Below, in pieces: positions 9,787 through 19,018 of a stretch of 64,000 nt of DNA. Made by a program: the position numbers and the translations under genes. Origin of the DNA: Streptomyces sp. TS71-3 (GTDB lineage: Bacteria > Actinomycetota > Actinomycetes > Streptomycetales > Streptomycetaceae); NCBI RefSeq assembly GCF_018327685.1, contig NZ_BNEL01000001.1, positions 2,852,001-2,916,000 on the forward strand, in the 5' to 3' direction. The notes below the pieces were generated by a model. It saw nothing but the letters and a program-made list of their open reading frames with translations. It was not told the origin of the DNA and did no database searches. How positions within the stretch are numbered: position 1 is the stretch's first letter; each line of letters opens with the position of its first letter.

Positions 9787-10190
9787 GGGGCGCGGGGAAC
9801 TGCGCGAGCAACTACGACTCACCGATGGCCCTGACACAACCGAGCCACCCACGACGGGCAGGTGGCCGACCGCAGGTCGCCGCACAGACGCGGCGGAGCC
9901 GCACGGCATCCTGACGGGCCCGGGTCCCCGGAAAGGGGCGCGGGGAACTGCGCGAGCAACTACGACTCACCGATGGCCCTGACACAACCGAGCCACCCGC
10001 GACGGGCAGGTGGCCGACCGCAGGTCGCCGCACAGACGCGGCGGAGCCGCACGGCATCCTGACGGGCCCGGGTTCCCGGAAAGGGGCGCGGGGAACTGCG
10101 CGACAAGCCACGACGCACCCGTGGCCCGAACACGACCGAGCCACCCCCGACGACCCGCCAGCCGACCGCAGGTCACCGCACACCGAGGCA
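9787..10190. repeat. 148-bp tandem repeat, two full copies plus a partial
   Basis: GGGGCGCGGGGAACTGCGCG recurs at 9787, 9935 and 10083, exactly 148 bp apart. The first two units are near-identical over their full length and the third decays after about 100 bp. Each unit includes a segment reading CCGACCGCAGGTCGCCGCA. Open frames across the array are by-products of the 148-bp periodicity and are not credible genes. The rest of the 9621-10243 gap shows no gene. Confidence 0.9.
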
Positions 10191-10243
10191 CCGGGTGCAA
10201 CCAACCGCCGGCCGCCCCCGGCCGTCAGGCCGCCCCCCGGCCG

Positions 10244-11482
10244 TCAGGCCGCCCGGAGGGACGCCACGGTGTCCGGCAAGGCAAGCGCCCGGCACAACCA
10301 GCCCGCAAGGGCTGCCCGCTCGACCATCCCCGCCACGCTGACGTACTCGTGCCGCGCATGCGCCCCCTCACCGACCGCGCCGAGCCCGTCGAGCACCGGA
10401 ACGCCCAGCGTCGCCACGAAGTTGCCGTCGCTCGCCCCGCCCACCGCGCACTCCCGCAGCTCCCAGCCCTGCTCGGCGGCCAGGTCCCGGGCCAGCCCGT
10501 ACAGCCGGGCGATGCCGGGGGTGCGCTCCATGACCGGCCGATTCCACTCCCCGGTCACCTCCAGCGAGGCGCCCGGATGGTGGGGGTGCAGTGCGGCGAG
10601 CGCCTCGTCGACGCGGTCGGCCTCGGCCTGGTTCGCGACGCGCACGTCGATGTCGGCGACCGCCCGGCCCGCGGTGACGTTCCTGCGCGTGCCGCCGGCC
10701 AGCACGCCGACGTTGACGCTGGTGCCGGTGGCCGGATCGGCGAGGGCGTGCAGGGACAGCACCACGCGGGCTATCTCGTCCACCGCGCTGACGCCCTTCG
10801 CGGGGTCGAGGCCGGCGTGCGCCTCGACGCCGGTCGCGGTCACCCGGAACAGGCCGACGCCCTTGCGCGCGGTCTTCACCGCGGCATCCGCCGACGCCTC
10901 GAAGACCAGCGCCGCGGACACACCCCGCGCCGCGGCCTCGATGACGGGCCGGGACGCCGGGCTGCCCGTCTCCTCGTCGCCGTTGAGGACGAGCCGCAGC
11001 GGCGGCCTGGGCAGGCCGAGGGCGGCCAGCCCGCGCAGCGCCCACACCGCCTGGACGAGCCCGGCCTTCATGTCGAAGATACCCGGCCCGGACGCCCGGT
11101 CGCCCTCGATGGCGAACGGCCGCGCCGCCACGGTGCCCTTCTCCCACACGGTGTCGTAGTGGCAGAGCAGCAGGACCGGCGGCACCTCGGGGCCGTCCCC
11201 GGCCGCGGCGCCGCCGCTGCCCGGCCAGTCGAGCACGAGGACGTCCCCGTGCTCGCCCCCGTCGACGCGGCGCCGGGCGGCGGGCTCGCCCAGCGAGGCC
11301 GTCAGCCAGCGCTCCAGCCGGGCCAGCATGGCGTCCAGGCAGCCCTTGTCGTCGCTCGGGGTGTCGGTGTCCACGTAGCGGCGCAGGTCGTCCAGCATGT
11401 CGGTGCGGTGGTCGGCCACCCAGGCGCGCAGCGCGGCACAGTCGCCGGGCGCCCCGGTGTCGTGGCCGGATCGGTCGTTCAA
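10244..11482 (-). CDS. M20-family metallopeptidase/deacylase (ArgE/CPG2-like)
   Basis: 412-aa zinc hydrolase of the M20 group. Metal ligands are visible in LLLCHYDTVW (His, Asp), GPGIFDMKAG and NGDEETGS (catalytic Glu-Glu), with a late His in EGAHARHEY. The central lid domain has GVEAHAGLDP. The start is TTG at 11482, with GGAAGG six bases upstream and a 4-nt overlap with the preceding stop; an internal ATG lies further in. By family it cleaves an amide or peptide bond next to a carboxylate. It is the last gene of the operon starting at 16,011, so it probably completes degradation of that operon's substrate. Confidence 0.85.
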   Translation of the reverse strand: MNDRSGHDTGAPGDCAALRAWVADHRTDMLDDLRRYVDTDTPSDDKGCLDAMLARLERWLTASLGEPAARRRVDGGEHGDVLVLDWPGSGGAAAGDGPEVPPVLLLCHYDTVWEKGTVAARPFAIEGDRASGPGIFDMKAGLVQAVWALRGLAALGLPRPPLRLVLNGDEETGSPASRPVIEAAARGVSAALVFEASADAAVKTARKGVGLFRVTATGVEAHAGLDPAKGVSAVDEIARVVLSLHALADPATGTSVNVGVLAGGTRRNVTAGRAVADIDVRVANQAEADRVDEALAALHPHHPGASLEVTGEWNRPVMERTPGIARLYGLARDLAAEQGWELRECAVGGASDGNFVATLGVPVLDGLGAVGEGAHARHEYVSVAGMVERAALAGWLCRALALPDTVASLRAA

Positions 11483-12552
11483 CGGAATCCTTCCCTCGGG
11501 ATGGGTGCGTTCAGGTCGGTCAGGTGGGCCAGGTCGGTCAGGTTGCGCGGGTCCATGGGCCGGGCGCCGGACTCGACCTCGGCGAGCATGCCGAGCAGCT
11601 CCGGGAGCAGCGGTGCGGGCACGCCCAGTTCGGTCGCCCGGCGCAGCACCGGCCGGTAGTGATGGTGGACCTCGACGGGCCGGTGGCGTACCGCGATGTC
11701 GCGCCAGATGCCGCTGCGGTCCTTGGACTGGCCGCCCAGCCAGCCGACGAGCCGGTCGGTGGCCCGCTCGCGCTCCGCCGGATCGGCACCGGGCAGGTAG
11801 GCGGCCGGGGTGAATGCGTCGAACGGCTCCAGCACGAGCCCCGCGGCCGTCGCGACCCCCTCGACCTCGGCGGCGAGGGCGTGCATCAGCGGCCGGTGGC
11901 CGTCGATGAGCCCCGCCATCGGGGCGTCGACGAGCGCGGTGGCGGTGAGCATCGCGCCGAACGCGAGCTTGGCCCAGAGGTATCCGTGCACGTTGCCGGT
12001 CTCGCGGGCCGGCCCCCACGCCTGGAGGTCGGCGACGAGCCGCCGGACCCGTTCGCTGGGGCGGCCGTCCAGCTCGCCCACCACCAGTGCGCCGCCGCCC
12101 CCGTCGCGTACGGCACCGGGCGCGACGACGTCGGCGAAGAGGTTGACGAAGGCGCCCACGGTGCGGTCGGCGCCGGCGAGTTCGGCGATCAGCGACTCGT
12201 TCAGGCCGTTCTGGAGGGAGACCACGTAGCCGTCGGGCGCGAGCCGCCCGGCCAGCCAGCTCGCGGCGGCCTCGGTGGCGCCCGCCTTGACGCACAGCAG
12301 CACCCGGCGCGGCGCCCCCTCGGCCTCGTCCGGGGTGGTGGCGTCCACGCGGACCGTCCGCTCGCCGTCCGGGCCGGTCAGCGTGAGGCCGCGCTCCCGG
12401 ATGGCCGCCACGTGCGCCGCGTCGGCGTCGACGATCTCCACCGGGTGGCCGGCACGCGCCAGGTGGAAGGCGAGCGTGCCGCCGATGGCGCCGCCGCCGA
12501 CCACGGTGTACGGGTCCCGGGGGCGGGCCGATCCGGGTGCGGGCGCGCTCAT
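11479..12552 (-). CDS. Ketopantoate reductase-family NADPH oxidoreductase (PanE-like)
   Basis: 357-aa two-domain 2-dehydropantoate 2-reductase homologue. The Rossmann motif GGGAIGGTLAFHLARAG lies near residue 18. The NADP-binding loop VKAGATEAA is followed by SLQNGLN, and the catalytic lysine lies in YLWAKLAFGAM. The ATG overlaps the stop of the SDR upstream by 4 nt. Because it sits in a catabolic-looking operon and not with pan genes, it is more likely one of the many PanE paralogues acting on another 2-keto acid than the pantothenate enzyme. Its true substrate cannot be read from the sequence. Confidence 0.82.
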   Translation of the reverse strand: MSAPAPGSARPRDPYTVVGGGAIGGTLAFHLARAGHPVEIVDADAAHVAAIRERGLTLTGPDGERTVRVDATTPDEAEGAPRRVLLCVKAGATEAAASWLAGRLAPDGYVVSLQNGLNESLIAELAGADRTVGAFVNLFADVVAPGAVRDGGGGALVVGELDGRPSERVRRLVADLQAWGPARETGNVHGYLWAKLAFGAMLTATALVDAPMAGLIDGHRPLMHALAAEVEGVATAAGLVLEPFDAFTPAAYLPGADPAERERATDRLVGWLGGQSKDRSGIWRDIAVRHRPVEVHHHYRPVLRRATELGVPAPLLPELLGMLAEVESGARPMDPRNLTDLAHLTDLNAPIPREGFR

Positions 12553-13580
12553 CGGCCGGCCTCCCGCCGCGCCTCGGGTGCCGTCCCGTCGGGGTCAGAC
12601 GCGGGTGCCGTCCCGTCGGGGTCAGACGTGGGTGCCCGCCCGTCGGGAACAGACGCGGGCTCCGTCCCGTCGGGATCGGCCGCCGCGCCCGCGGACCCGT
12701 GCCCGCCCGGCGGACCCGACTGCACCTGTGACACCCCCGGCCAGTGCCGCGGAAGCGCCGTCGTGCCCGCCGAGGCGCCGCCGTCCAGGCGGACCACGGA
12801 ACCGTTCATCCACGCGGCCTCGGGACCCGCCAGCCAGCGCACCGCGCGGGCGATGTCCTCGGGGGTGCCGGGGCGGCCCAGCGGGTTGACCGAGACGGCC
12901 GCCGCGTACTCGTCCGTCACCGGGTTCACGGCGCTGCCGACGGTGACGAAGCCCGGCGACACGGCGTTGACGCGGATGCCGAGCGGGCCGAACTCCACCG
13001 CGCACGAACGGGTCAGCATCTCCAGGGCGGCCTTCGAGGCGCTGTAGTGCGCGGCGCCGTACCGGGCCCGCAGGGCCGCGCCCGAGGTGATGTTGACGAT
13101 GGTGCCGGGCCGGCCGGCGGCCGTCAGCAGCCGCGCGAAGGCGACGCTGGTCAGCATGGCGGCGCGCACGTTGACGTCCATGACGCGGTCCCAGGCGGCG
13201 GCGGTCATCTCGGTCAGCGGCGTCGCCGGGTAGATGCCCCCGGCGTTGACGAGCACGTCCGGCTCGCGTCCCGCGAGGTCGCGGGCACGCTCGACGAGAC
13301 CGGCGGCGGCCTCGGCGTCCGAGAGGTCGGCGACGAGGGTGCCCAGGGAGGTGCCGGAGATGCCGGAGGTGTCAGAGGTGCCGGGTGTGCCCCGGAACCG
13401 TTTCGCCTGCTCGGCCAGCGCCTCGGCGCGGATGTCGGAGGCCGTCACGGTGCAGCCGTCCGCAGCGAACGCGCCGCAGATCGCTGCGCCGATCCCGCCG
13501 CCGGCACCGGTGACCAGCACATGCCGGGGCGAGCGCTCGCCCGCGTGCGACGGGACTGGTTGCGAAGGGGCCGGGCTCAT
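12549..13580 (-). CDS. Short-chain dehydrogenase/reductase with repetitive C-terminal tail
   Basis: 343-aa SDR with the cofactor motif TGAGGGIG near residue 23, NAGG, the catalytic Ser in NITSGAA and YSASK. The fold ends near residue 275 with the normal VVRLDGGAS. About 60 further residues are low-complexity and built on an imperfect 8-residue unit (DPDGTAPAS-like), encoded by a minisatellite at about 12,560-12,690. The tail is not part of the catalytic fold and is probably dispensable. Both ends overlap neighbouring genes by 4 nt. It probably oxidises or reduces an intermediate of the operon's substrate. Confidence 0.85.
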   Translation of the reverse strand: MSPAPSQPVPSHAGERSPRHVLVTGAGGGIGAAICGAFAADGCTVTASDIRAEALAEQAKRFRGTPGTSDTSGISGTSLGTLVADLSDAEAAAGLVERARDLAGREPDVLVNAGGIYPATPLTEMTAAAWDRVMDVNVRAAMLTSVAFARLLTAAGRPGTIVNITSGAALRARYGAAHYSASKAALEMLTRSCAVEFGPLGIRVNAVSPGFVTVGSAVNPVTDEYAAAVSVNPLGRPGTPEDIARAVRWLAGPEAAWMNGSVVRLDGGASAGTTALPRHWPGVSQVQSGPPGGHGSAGAAADPDGTEPASVPDGRAPTSDPDGTAPASDPDGTAPEARREAGR

Positions 13581-15034
13581 TCGATCTCCTTTCCCTTCGT
13601 CTCGGGCATGGTGGCGTACACGACCACGCCGATCAGCGCCGCGACGGAGAGGTAGACCCAGACCAGGCCGCGCAGGCCGTTCGCGCTCATCCAGGTCGTG
13701 ATGTACGGGGCGGTACCGCCGAAGACGGCGACGGCCAGCGCGTACGGCAGGGCGATGCCGGTGGTGCGCACCCGCGCCGGGAACTGCTCGGCCATGACGA
13801 CGGCGCAGTTCGCCGAGTAGCCCACGATGAGGACGAGGCCGACCAGTTCGACCGCGAGCAGCGTCCAGAAGCCGCCCTCGCCGTCGACCAGCCGGAACAT
13901 CGGCCACGCCAGCACCAGGAAGCCGACCGCGAACGCCAGCATGGTCGGCTTGCGGCCCACGCGGTCCGAGAGCATGCCGCCGAACGGCAGCAGCACGATG
14001 AACACGGCGAGCGAGATGGTGTTGGCCAGCAGCGCCTTGTTCAGCGGCATGCCCGTGGTGACGTGCACGTACGCGGGCATGTAGCTGACCCAGAGGTAGT
14101 AGATCAGCGTTCCGGCGATGGTCACGCCCACCACGCGCAGCGCCGCCCTCGGGTGCTCCACCAGCATCGTGCGGAGCGGGTTGGCGCGCACCCGTTCGGC
14201 GGCGTCGATCCGGCGGAACGAGTCCGTCTCCGCGACCGACACCCGCAGCCACAGCCCGACGAGACCCAGCAGGCCGGACACGGCGAAGGCCAGCCGCCAG
14301 CCCCAGGACGTCAGCGCGTCGTCGGTGAGGGTGCTGGTGAGGATCGTGCCCGTCAGCGACGCGATGAGCGTGCCCGCGCCGACCGAGACCTGCTGCCACG
14401 ACCCGGCGAACGCCCGTCGCGCGGGCGCCGCCGACTCCACCAGGAACGCCGAGGAGGTGCCGAACTCGCCACCCGCCGAGAAACCCTGCACCAGCCGGGC
14501 CACCACCAGCACGATCGGCGCGGCGACGCCGATCGAGCCGAATCCGGGACAGACCGCGATGACGAGCGAGGCCCCGGCCATCATCGAGATGGTGAGGGTC
14601 ATGGCCTTCTTGCGGCCGTGCCGGTCGCCGTAGCTGCCGAGCACCGCGCCGCCGATCGGGCGCATCAGGAAGCCGACGGCGAACACCGCCATCGTGGAGA
14701 GCAGGGCCGCCTCGGGCACGTCGGAGGGGAAGAACTGGCCGCTGAAGACGGAGGCGAAGGTGGAGTAGACGGCCCAGTCGACCCACTCGACGGTGTTGCC
14801 TATGGATCCGGCCCAGATGGCGCGGCGGCGCCGGCGGGACGGGTCGTCTCCGGCCTGTCCCGGGACGGTCTGTCCGGGGAGGGCCTGCTCGGGGACGGCC
14901 TGTCCGGGGACGGCCTGTCCGGGGACGGTCTGCTCGGGGACGGCTTGAGGTTCGGGTGCCGGTACGGAGCCGGTGCCGTGGCCGGATTCCGACGCGGCTC
15001 CGGTCGCACCGGTCGCCGGTGTGGGCCGTGTCAT
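13577..15034 (-). CDS. MFS transporter, metabolite:H+ symporter (MHS/ProP-like)
   Basis: 485-aa, twelve-helix transporter of the MHS group (ProP, KgtP, ShiA). Diagnostic features are GSIGNTVEWVDWAVYSTFA in helix 1, GSYGDRHGRKKA in loop 2-3 and RLVQGFSAGGEFG in helix 4. The N-terminus before helix 1 carries tandem VPGQ/VPEQ pentapeptides encoded by 15-bp repeats (about 14,860-14,940). MHS porters take up organic acids, betaines or amino-acid derivatives, so this is the likely import step for the operon. Overlaps at both ends are 4 nt. Confidence 0.88.
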   Translation of the reverse strand: MTRPTPATGATGAASESGHGTGSVPAPEPQAVPEQTVPGQAVPGQAVPEQALPGQTVPGQAGDDPSRRRRRAIWAGSIGNTVEWVDWAVYSTFASVFSGQFFPSDVPEAALLSTMAVFAVGFLMRPIGGAVLGSYGDRHGRKKAMTLTISMMAGASLVIAVCPGFGSIGVAAPIVLVVARLVQGFSAGGEFGTSSAFLVESAAPARRAFAGSWQQVSVGAGTLIASLTGTILTSTLTDDALTSWGWRLAFAVSGLLGLVGLWLRVSVAETDSFRRIDAAERVRANPLRTMLVEHPRAALRVVGVTIAGTLIYYLWVSYMPAYVHVTTGMPLNKALLANTISLAVFIVLLPFGGMLSDRVGRKPTMLAFAVGFLVLAWPMFRLVDGEGGFWTLLAVELVGLVLIVGYSANCAVVMAEQFPARVRTTGIALPYALAVAVFGGTAPYITTWMSANGLRGLVWVYLSVAALIGVVVYATMPETKGKEIE

Positions 15035-16011
15035 CGTCCGCTCCCCTCCGGTGCGGGGCTCCCGGGCGCGGGGAGCCCCGGTGCCGCCAGGCCCGCCTGC
15101 TCGGCCACGTACCGTGCGAGTTCGGCGTGCGTGGCGTACCAGACGCCGGGGTGCGCGGCGATGTGGTCCAGCAACTCGGCGAGGACCGCCAGGCGTGAGC
15201 GGTGGCCGATGATGTGGGGGTGCATGGTGAGCTGGAAGACGCCGCCCTCGCGGTAGGCCAGGTCGAACTCGTCCCGCCAGATGCCCAGCACGGAACGCGG
15301 CGGCGTGTACGGGCGCAGCCCCGCGTAGCGCTCCATCATGAAGTACGGCGCGTCGTCCCTGATCCACTCGACGGGGATCTCCACCACCGAGGTCGGCTCG
15401 CCGCCGGCCAGCAGCTCGTACGGGTCGTCGTCGGCCATCAGTGACGAGTCGTACAGCAGGCCCATCTCCCGCGTGATGTCCAGGGTCCGGTCGGAGAAGT
15501 CCCACGAGGGCGTGCGGATGCCGACGGGACGCACGCCGGTGACGCGCTCCAGGGTGTCGGCGCTGCGCATCTGCAACTCGCGCTCGGCCTCCGGCGGCAC
15601 CTGCATGTTCCGCTCGTGGATCCAGCCGTGGATGCCGACCTCGTGGCCCTCCGCCGCGTACGACCGTGCCTCCTCCGGGTGCAGCAGCGCGGAGACGGCG
15701 GGCATGAAGAAGGTGGCCGGCGCGGAGTGCCTGCGCAGCAGGTCGAGGATCTTCGGGGCCGCCACGCGCGACCCGTACTCGCCCTGCGACAGCTTGCCGG
15801 GCCGCGTCTCGCCGTCCCGCAGGGCGGGCGTCTCGTGGTCGGAGTCGAAGGACAGCGCGACGGCCGCCCGCGCGCCGCCGGGCCAGGCGGCGGGCCGTAG
15901 CGAGCGCCCGGCCCGTACCCGCTCGACGTGGCCGCGCCAGACCTCCTCGCCCCACTGCCAGGGCTCGGCCGCGGCCGTGGGCGCGGCTGATCCGGGGTGA
16001 TCGTCTGCCAT
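15031..16011 (-). CDS. Polysaccharide deacetylase-family hydrolase (PuuE/allantoinase-like)
   Basis: 326-aa NodB-homology protein. VALSFDSDHET supplies the first Asp pair, GHEVGIHGWIHERN the metal His motif, RTPSWDFS the third motif, and FQLTMHPHIIGHRS the fourth. The N-terminal WQWGEEVW and the overall arrangement match the PuuE-type cytoplasmic hydrolases that open cyclic ureides, rather than exported chitin or xylan deacetylases; no signal peptide is present. It is the first gene of the five-gene operon and lies 136 bp downstream of the RpiR gene. That gap is filled with degenerate GCTCGG-rich repeats. Confidence 0.82.
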   Translation of the reverse strand: MADDHPGSAAPTAAAEPWQWGEEVWRGHVERVRAGRSLRPAAWPGGARAAVALSFDSDHETPALRDGETRPGKLSQGEYGSRVAAPKILDLLRRHSAPATFFMPAVSALLHPEEARSYAAEGHEVGIHGWIHERNMQVPPEAERELQMRSADTLERVTGVRPVGIRTPSWDFSDRTLDITREMGLLYDSSLMADDDPYELLAGGEPTSVVEIPVEWIRDDAPYFMMERYAGLRPYTPPRSVLGIWRDEFDLAYREGGVFQLTMHPHIIGHRSRLAVLAELLDHIAAHPGVWYATHAELARYVAEQAGLAAPGLPAPGSPAPEGSGR

Positions 16012-16147
16012 GGTGTGCTCCCATCGGCTGTGCTTCGGGTTCGGCTCGGTCGTGCTTCAGGCTTGGCTCGGGTCGGCGCTCGGGCCTGGCTTGGCCCTCG
16101 GCTCGGGCTCAGCCTTGCTCCGGCTCAGGCTTCGAACTTGCTCGGGC

Positions 16148-16963
16148 TCAGCCTTCGAAGATCTCCATGTCCCGGCTGAGGCGCTCGCCGGCGTCCAGCC
16201 GCTCGGAGCCGACGTGGCCGACGACGCCGAGGGTGAGTGCGAGGCCGAGGCTCGTGGCCGCGGTCATCGAGGGGAGCCCGCCCGGGGCGCGCCCGGACAC
16301 GCGCAGGACGAGCTTGGCGTCATGGGCGAGGGAGGGGCTGCCGTCGTCCGTGATCAGCAGGATGGGGACGCCGCGGGTGGCGAACATCCTGCCGATCTGG
16401 GCGGTGCTGCGGGTGTACCTGCGGAAGGTGAGGGCCACCAGCAGGTCGCTCGGGCCGAGGTCCAGCAGCGGCTGGTAGTCGTGGAGGGCGGACGAGTCGA
16501 CCGACCGCACCCCGTCCCGCACCCGGGCCAGCGAGAACGCCAGCGCCGCCGCGGCCGACTCCGAGGCCCTGCCGCCGAGCACCCAGACCGTGCCGGCCTC
16601 CGCGATCATCCTGGCCGCGCCGTCGAGCACGTCGTCGGGCAGCTCCCGCAGCGCCTCCAGGTTCCGCATCTCCCGGTCCCACACCCGTGCGTACCGGCTG
16701 CCGTCCTCGCCGGCCGGCACCCGCGGCGGCGCGAGCACGGACCGCAGGTCGGCACGGACGGCGTCCTGGAGCCGTGGATACCCGTCGAAGCCGAGCCGCT
16801 GCGCGAACCGGGTCACGCTGGCCGCGCTGACCCCGAGGCGCTCCGCGATCTCGGCGGCCCGCAGGAACGGCACGTCCTCCATGTGCTCCAGCAGGTGGTC
16901 AGCGATCCGCCGGTCCGTCCTCGACAGCTCCCCGGCACACGCCTCGATCAGGTCGGGCAGCAC
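16148..16963 (-). CDS. RpiR/MurR-family transcriptional regulator
   Basis: 271 aa. Residues about 1-75 form the RpiR helix-turn-helix (RAAEIAERLGVSAASVTRFA), and residues about 120-250 form a SIS phosphosugar-binding domain beginning VWVLGGRASESAA. The start is GTG with GGGAG five bases upstream. It reads in the same direction as the five-gene operon downstream and is the likely ligand-responsive controller of it. RpiR ligands are usually sugar phosphates, but some members control amino-acid or ureide catabolism, which would suit these enzymes better. Confidence 0.88.
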   Translation of the reverse strand: MLPDLIEACAGELSRTDRRIADHLLEHMEDVPFLRAAEIAERLGVSAASVTRFAQRLGFDGYPRLQDAVRADLRSVLAPPRVPAGEDGSRYARVWDREMRNLEALRELPDDVLDGAARMIAEAGTVWVLGGRASESAAAALAFSLARVRDGVRSVDSSALHDYQPLLDLGPSDLLVALTFRRYTRSTAQIGRMFATRGVPILLITDDGSPSLAHDAKLVLRVSGRAPGGLPSMTAATSLGLALTLGVVGHVGSERLDAGERLSRDMEIFEG

Positions 16964-17381
16964 GGTGCTCCCTTTGCTCTCGTAGCCCTTGTTGCTCTCG
17001 CAAGCTTTGCAAGGTCGATTTCAATTGGGTGCACGCTACAATTCATCTTCCAGCTTGGGAACCCCCTCATCCGGAATCCATCGCTTCGGTGCCCTCGGGT
17101 GCTCGCGTCCAGGGTTCTCGTCCGGCTCGTCAGACCTTGCTGACCTGCGGCGTCGGCGGGGGCGGGCCCGCGCTGGGCGCCTTGTGCAGAGGGCGCGGGG
17201 GAGCCCCCGGGCGCGCGTGAGCGGAGCCCCCGGACGGTGGCCCGGCGGACGATGACACGGCGGGTCGGCGGACGGTGACGCAGGCGGGTCGGCGGACGAT
17301 GACCAGGCGGGCCGGCGGACGACGACGAAGCCGGGCCGGCGGATGGTGATGTGGCGCCTCAGCGGATGGTGATGTGGCGCC
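16964..17381. other. Intergenic region: rpiR promoter side and degenerate repeats
   Basis: The 16,964-17,050 part is unusually AT-rich (AAGCTTTGCAAGG, TTTCAATTGGG) and probably contains the regulator's promoter. From about 17,215 to 17,395 a degenerate 20-25-bp repeat (GGCGGACGRTGA core) runs into the end of selD. No gene is credible here. Confidence 0.5.
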
Positions 17382-18482
17382 TCAACGGATGACGAGACGG
17401 TGCTCGCCCGCGGGCACGAGCTCGCCGATGACCGGGGCGCCGGGCACCTCACCGGCGACCAGCAGCCCGCCGGAGGTCTGGGCGTCGGCCAGCAGCAGCC
17501 GGGTCGGCTCGTCCGCGGCGCCGAAGTCGGTGACCGGGGCGACCCAGGCGAGGTTGCGGCGGGTGCCGCCGCTGACGTAGCCGTCCCGCACGGCCTCCCG
17601 CGCGCCGTCGAGGTACGGCACGGCGGCGGCGTCGACCACGGCGGTCACGCCCGACGCGCGGGCCAGCTTGAACAGGTGCCCCAGCAGCCCGAACCCGGTG
17701 ACGTCCGTCGCGCAGACCGCGGCGGCGGCCAGGGCGGCCGACGCGGCGTCGCGGTTGAGCGCGGCCATGGTGGCGACGGCCGCCGGGAAGACCTCGCCGG
17801 TCGCCTTGTGCCGGTTGTTGAGGACACCGAGGCCCAGCGGCTTCGTCAGGGACAGCGGCACGCCGGGCCGGCCGGTGTCGTTGCGCAGCAGCCGCGCGGG
17901 GTCGGCGACCCCGGTGACCGCCATTCCGTACTTGGGCTCGGGATCGTCCACGCTGTGCCCGCCCGCGACATGGCACCCGGCCTGGGTGGCGATGTCCAGA
18001 CCGCCCCGCAGCACCTCCCGGGCCAGCTCCACGGGGAGCGCGTCGCGGGGCCACGCCAGCAGGTTCACCGCGACGAGGGGGGTGCCGCCCATGGCGTAGA
18101 CGTCCGAGAGCGCGTTGGCGGCGGCGATCCTGCCCCAGTCGTAGGGGTCGTCCACGACCGGCGTGAAGAAGTCGGCGGTGGCGACGACGGCCTGGGTGCC
18201 GTTCGCGCCCGGCAACAGGACGACGGCGGCGTCGTCACCGCTGTCGAGGCCGACGAGCAGGTCGGCGGCCCTGGTGGCCGCCGTGGACCCCGCGGTGCCG
18301 CCCGCCGCTGGGGGCTGAGCCGTGCCGTCCGCGGCCGGGGGCCGGGGCGTGAGCCCCGCGACGATCTCCTCCAGCTCGCCCGGGGGGATCTTGCAGGCGC
18401 ACCCGCCGCCGTGGGCGTACTGGGTCAGCCGGACCCGGCCGGCGCTGTCGTCCTGGGGCACGGTAGGGCTCGCGGTCGCCAT
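17382..18482 (-). CDS. selD: Selenide, water dikinase
   Basis: 366-aa enzyme that makes selenophosphate from selenide and ATP, the selenium donor for Sec-tRNA. The catalytic segment AHGGGCACK gives Cys28 and Lys31, so this is the cysteine form and not itself a selenoprotein. The ATP-binding glycine-rich segments and LDSGDDAAVV are present, as are AANALSDVYAMGG and the C-terminal TSGGLL. The ATG at 18,482 follows GAAGGGAAACCGCG. It is the third part of the Sec system after tRNA-Sec (divergent, 204 bp away) and selAB. The first 30 residues are variable. Confidence 0.95.
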   Translation of the reverse strand: MATASPTVPQDDSAGRVRLTQYAHGGGCACKIPPGELEEIVAGLTPRPPAADGTAQPPAAGGTAGSTAATRAADLLVGLDSGDDAAVVLLPGANGTQAVVATADFFTPVVDDPYDWGRIAAANALSDVYAMGGTPLVAVNLLAWPRDALPVELAREVLRGGLDIATQAGCHVAGGHSVDDPEPKYGMAVTGVADPARLLRNDTGRPGVPLSLTKPLGLGVLNNRHKATGEVFPAAVATMAALNRDAASAALAAAAVCATDVTGFGLLGHLFKLARASGVTAVVDAAAVPYLDGAREAVRDGYVSGGTRRNLAWVAPVTDFGAADEPTRLLLADAQTSGGLLVAGEVPGAPVIGELVPAGEHRLVIR

Positions 18483-18686
18483 CGCGGTTTCCCTTCGGGG
18501 GTAGGACTGGCGACGGGTCCAACGATCCCGGCGACGGTCCGTTCCGGCGGCCGGCCCCGGTGGTTCGCCCATGGTGGGCCGGACGGGCGAGCGCGCAGCG
18601 CGGCGCGTTGACTCCGGTCGGCCCCCCGGCTTCGATGGACGCTCGTCCGGACCGGCCGGCGCTCCCGCCGCCCCGGGACCGGGCAA

Positions 18687-18779
18687 GGAGGCGTAAGGGC
18701 GCCTGGTGGCCCTCCCGGTCTTCAAAACCGAGGTGTCCGAGCAACTCGGGCAGGTGGGTTCGATTCCCATCCGCCTCCG
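18687..18779 (+). tRNA. selC: tRNA-Sec (UCA)
   Basis: A 93-nt gene with acceptor arms GGAGGCG (18,687-18,693) and CGCCTCC (18,772-18,778) plus discriminator G. It has the long variable arm typical of tRNA-Sec, a T arm containing GGTTCGATTCC, and an anticodon loop CTTCAAA with UCA at 18,722-18,724. CCA is not encoded. It reads UGA as selenocysteine, and the only such codon recognised in this window is in fdhA. Confidence 0.96.
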
Positions 18780-18847
18780 CGATTCCTGGGGCGTTGAGCT
18801 GCGGCGGTAACGGGGCCATTCGTCGTGTTGGTGAGTACCGTGGGGCC

Positions 18848-19018
18848 ATGACTCTCGAAGCCGAGCCCACGCCGCGCCAGCACCAGCACCGGCTCATGTG
18901 GGAGGACGACCAGCCGGAGAACACGGAAGTGCCCGCCCGAAGCGGCGACCCCGTCACCGTGGATGCTCGGCGCGAACGTCGTGCCACGGTGAACCAGATC
19001 ATGGACGGTATTGCGTAG
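18848..19018 (+). CDS. Small hypothetical protein (weakly supported)
   Basis: A 56-aa acidic, His/Glu-rich frame (MTLEAEPTPRQHQHRL start) beginning shortly after tRNA-Sec. No Shine-Dalgarno sequence stands out, and I recognise no family. It is listed because codon use looks coding and the flanking region is otherwise empty. Confidence 0.3.
   Translation: MTLEAEPTPRQHQHRLMWEDDQPENTEVPARSGDPVTVDARRERRATVNQIMDGIA

Noticed and set aside
9785..10204. Small open frames on both strands across the 148-bp repeats
   Set aside because: They repeat with the DNA period, lack ribosome binding sites and encode low-complexity Arg/Ala/Pro text.
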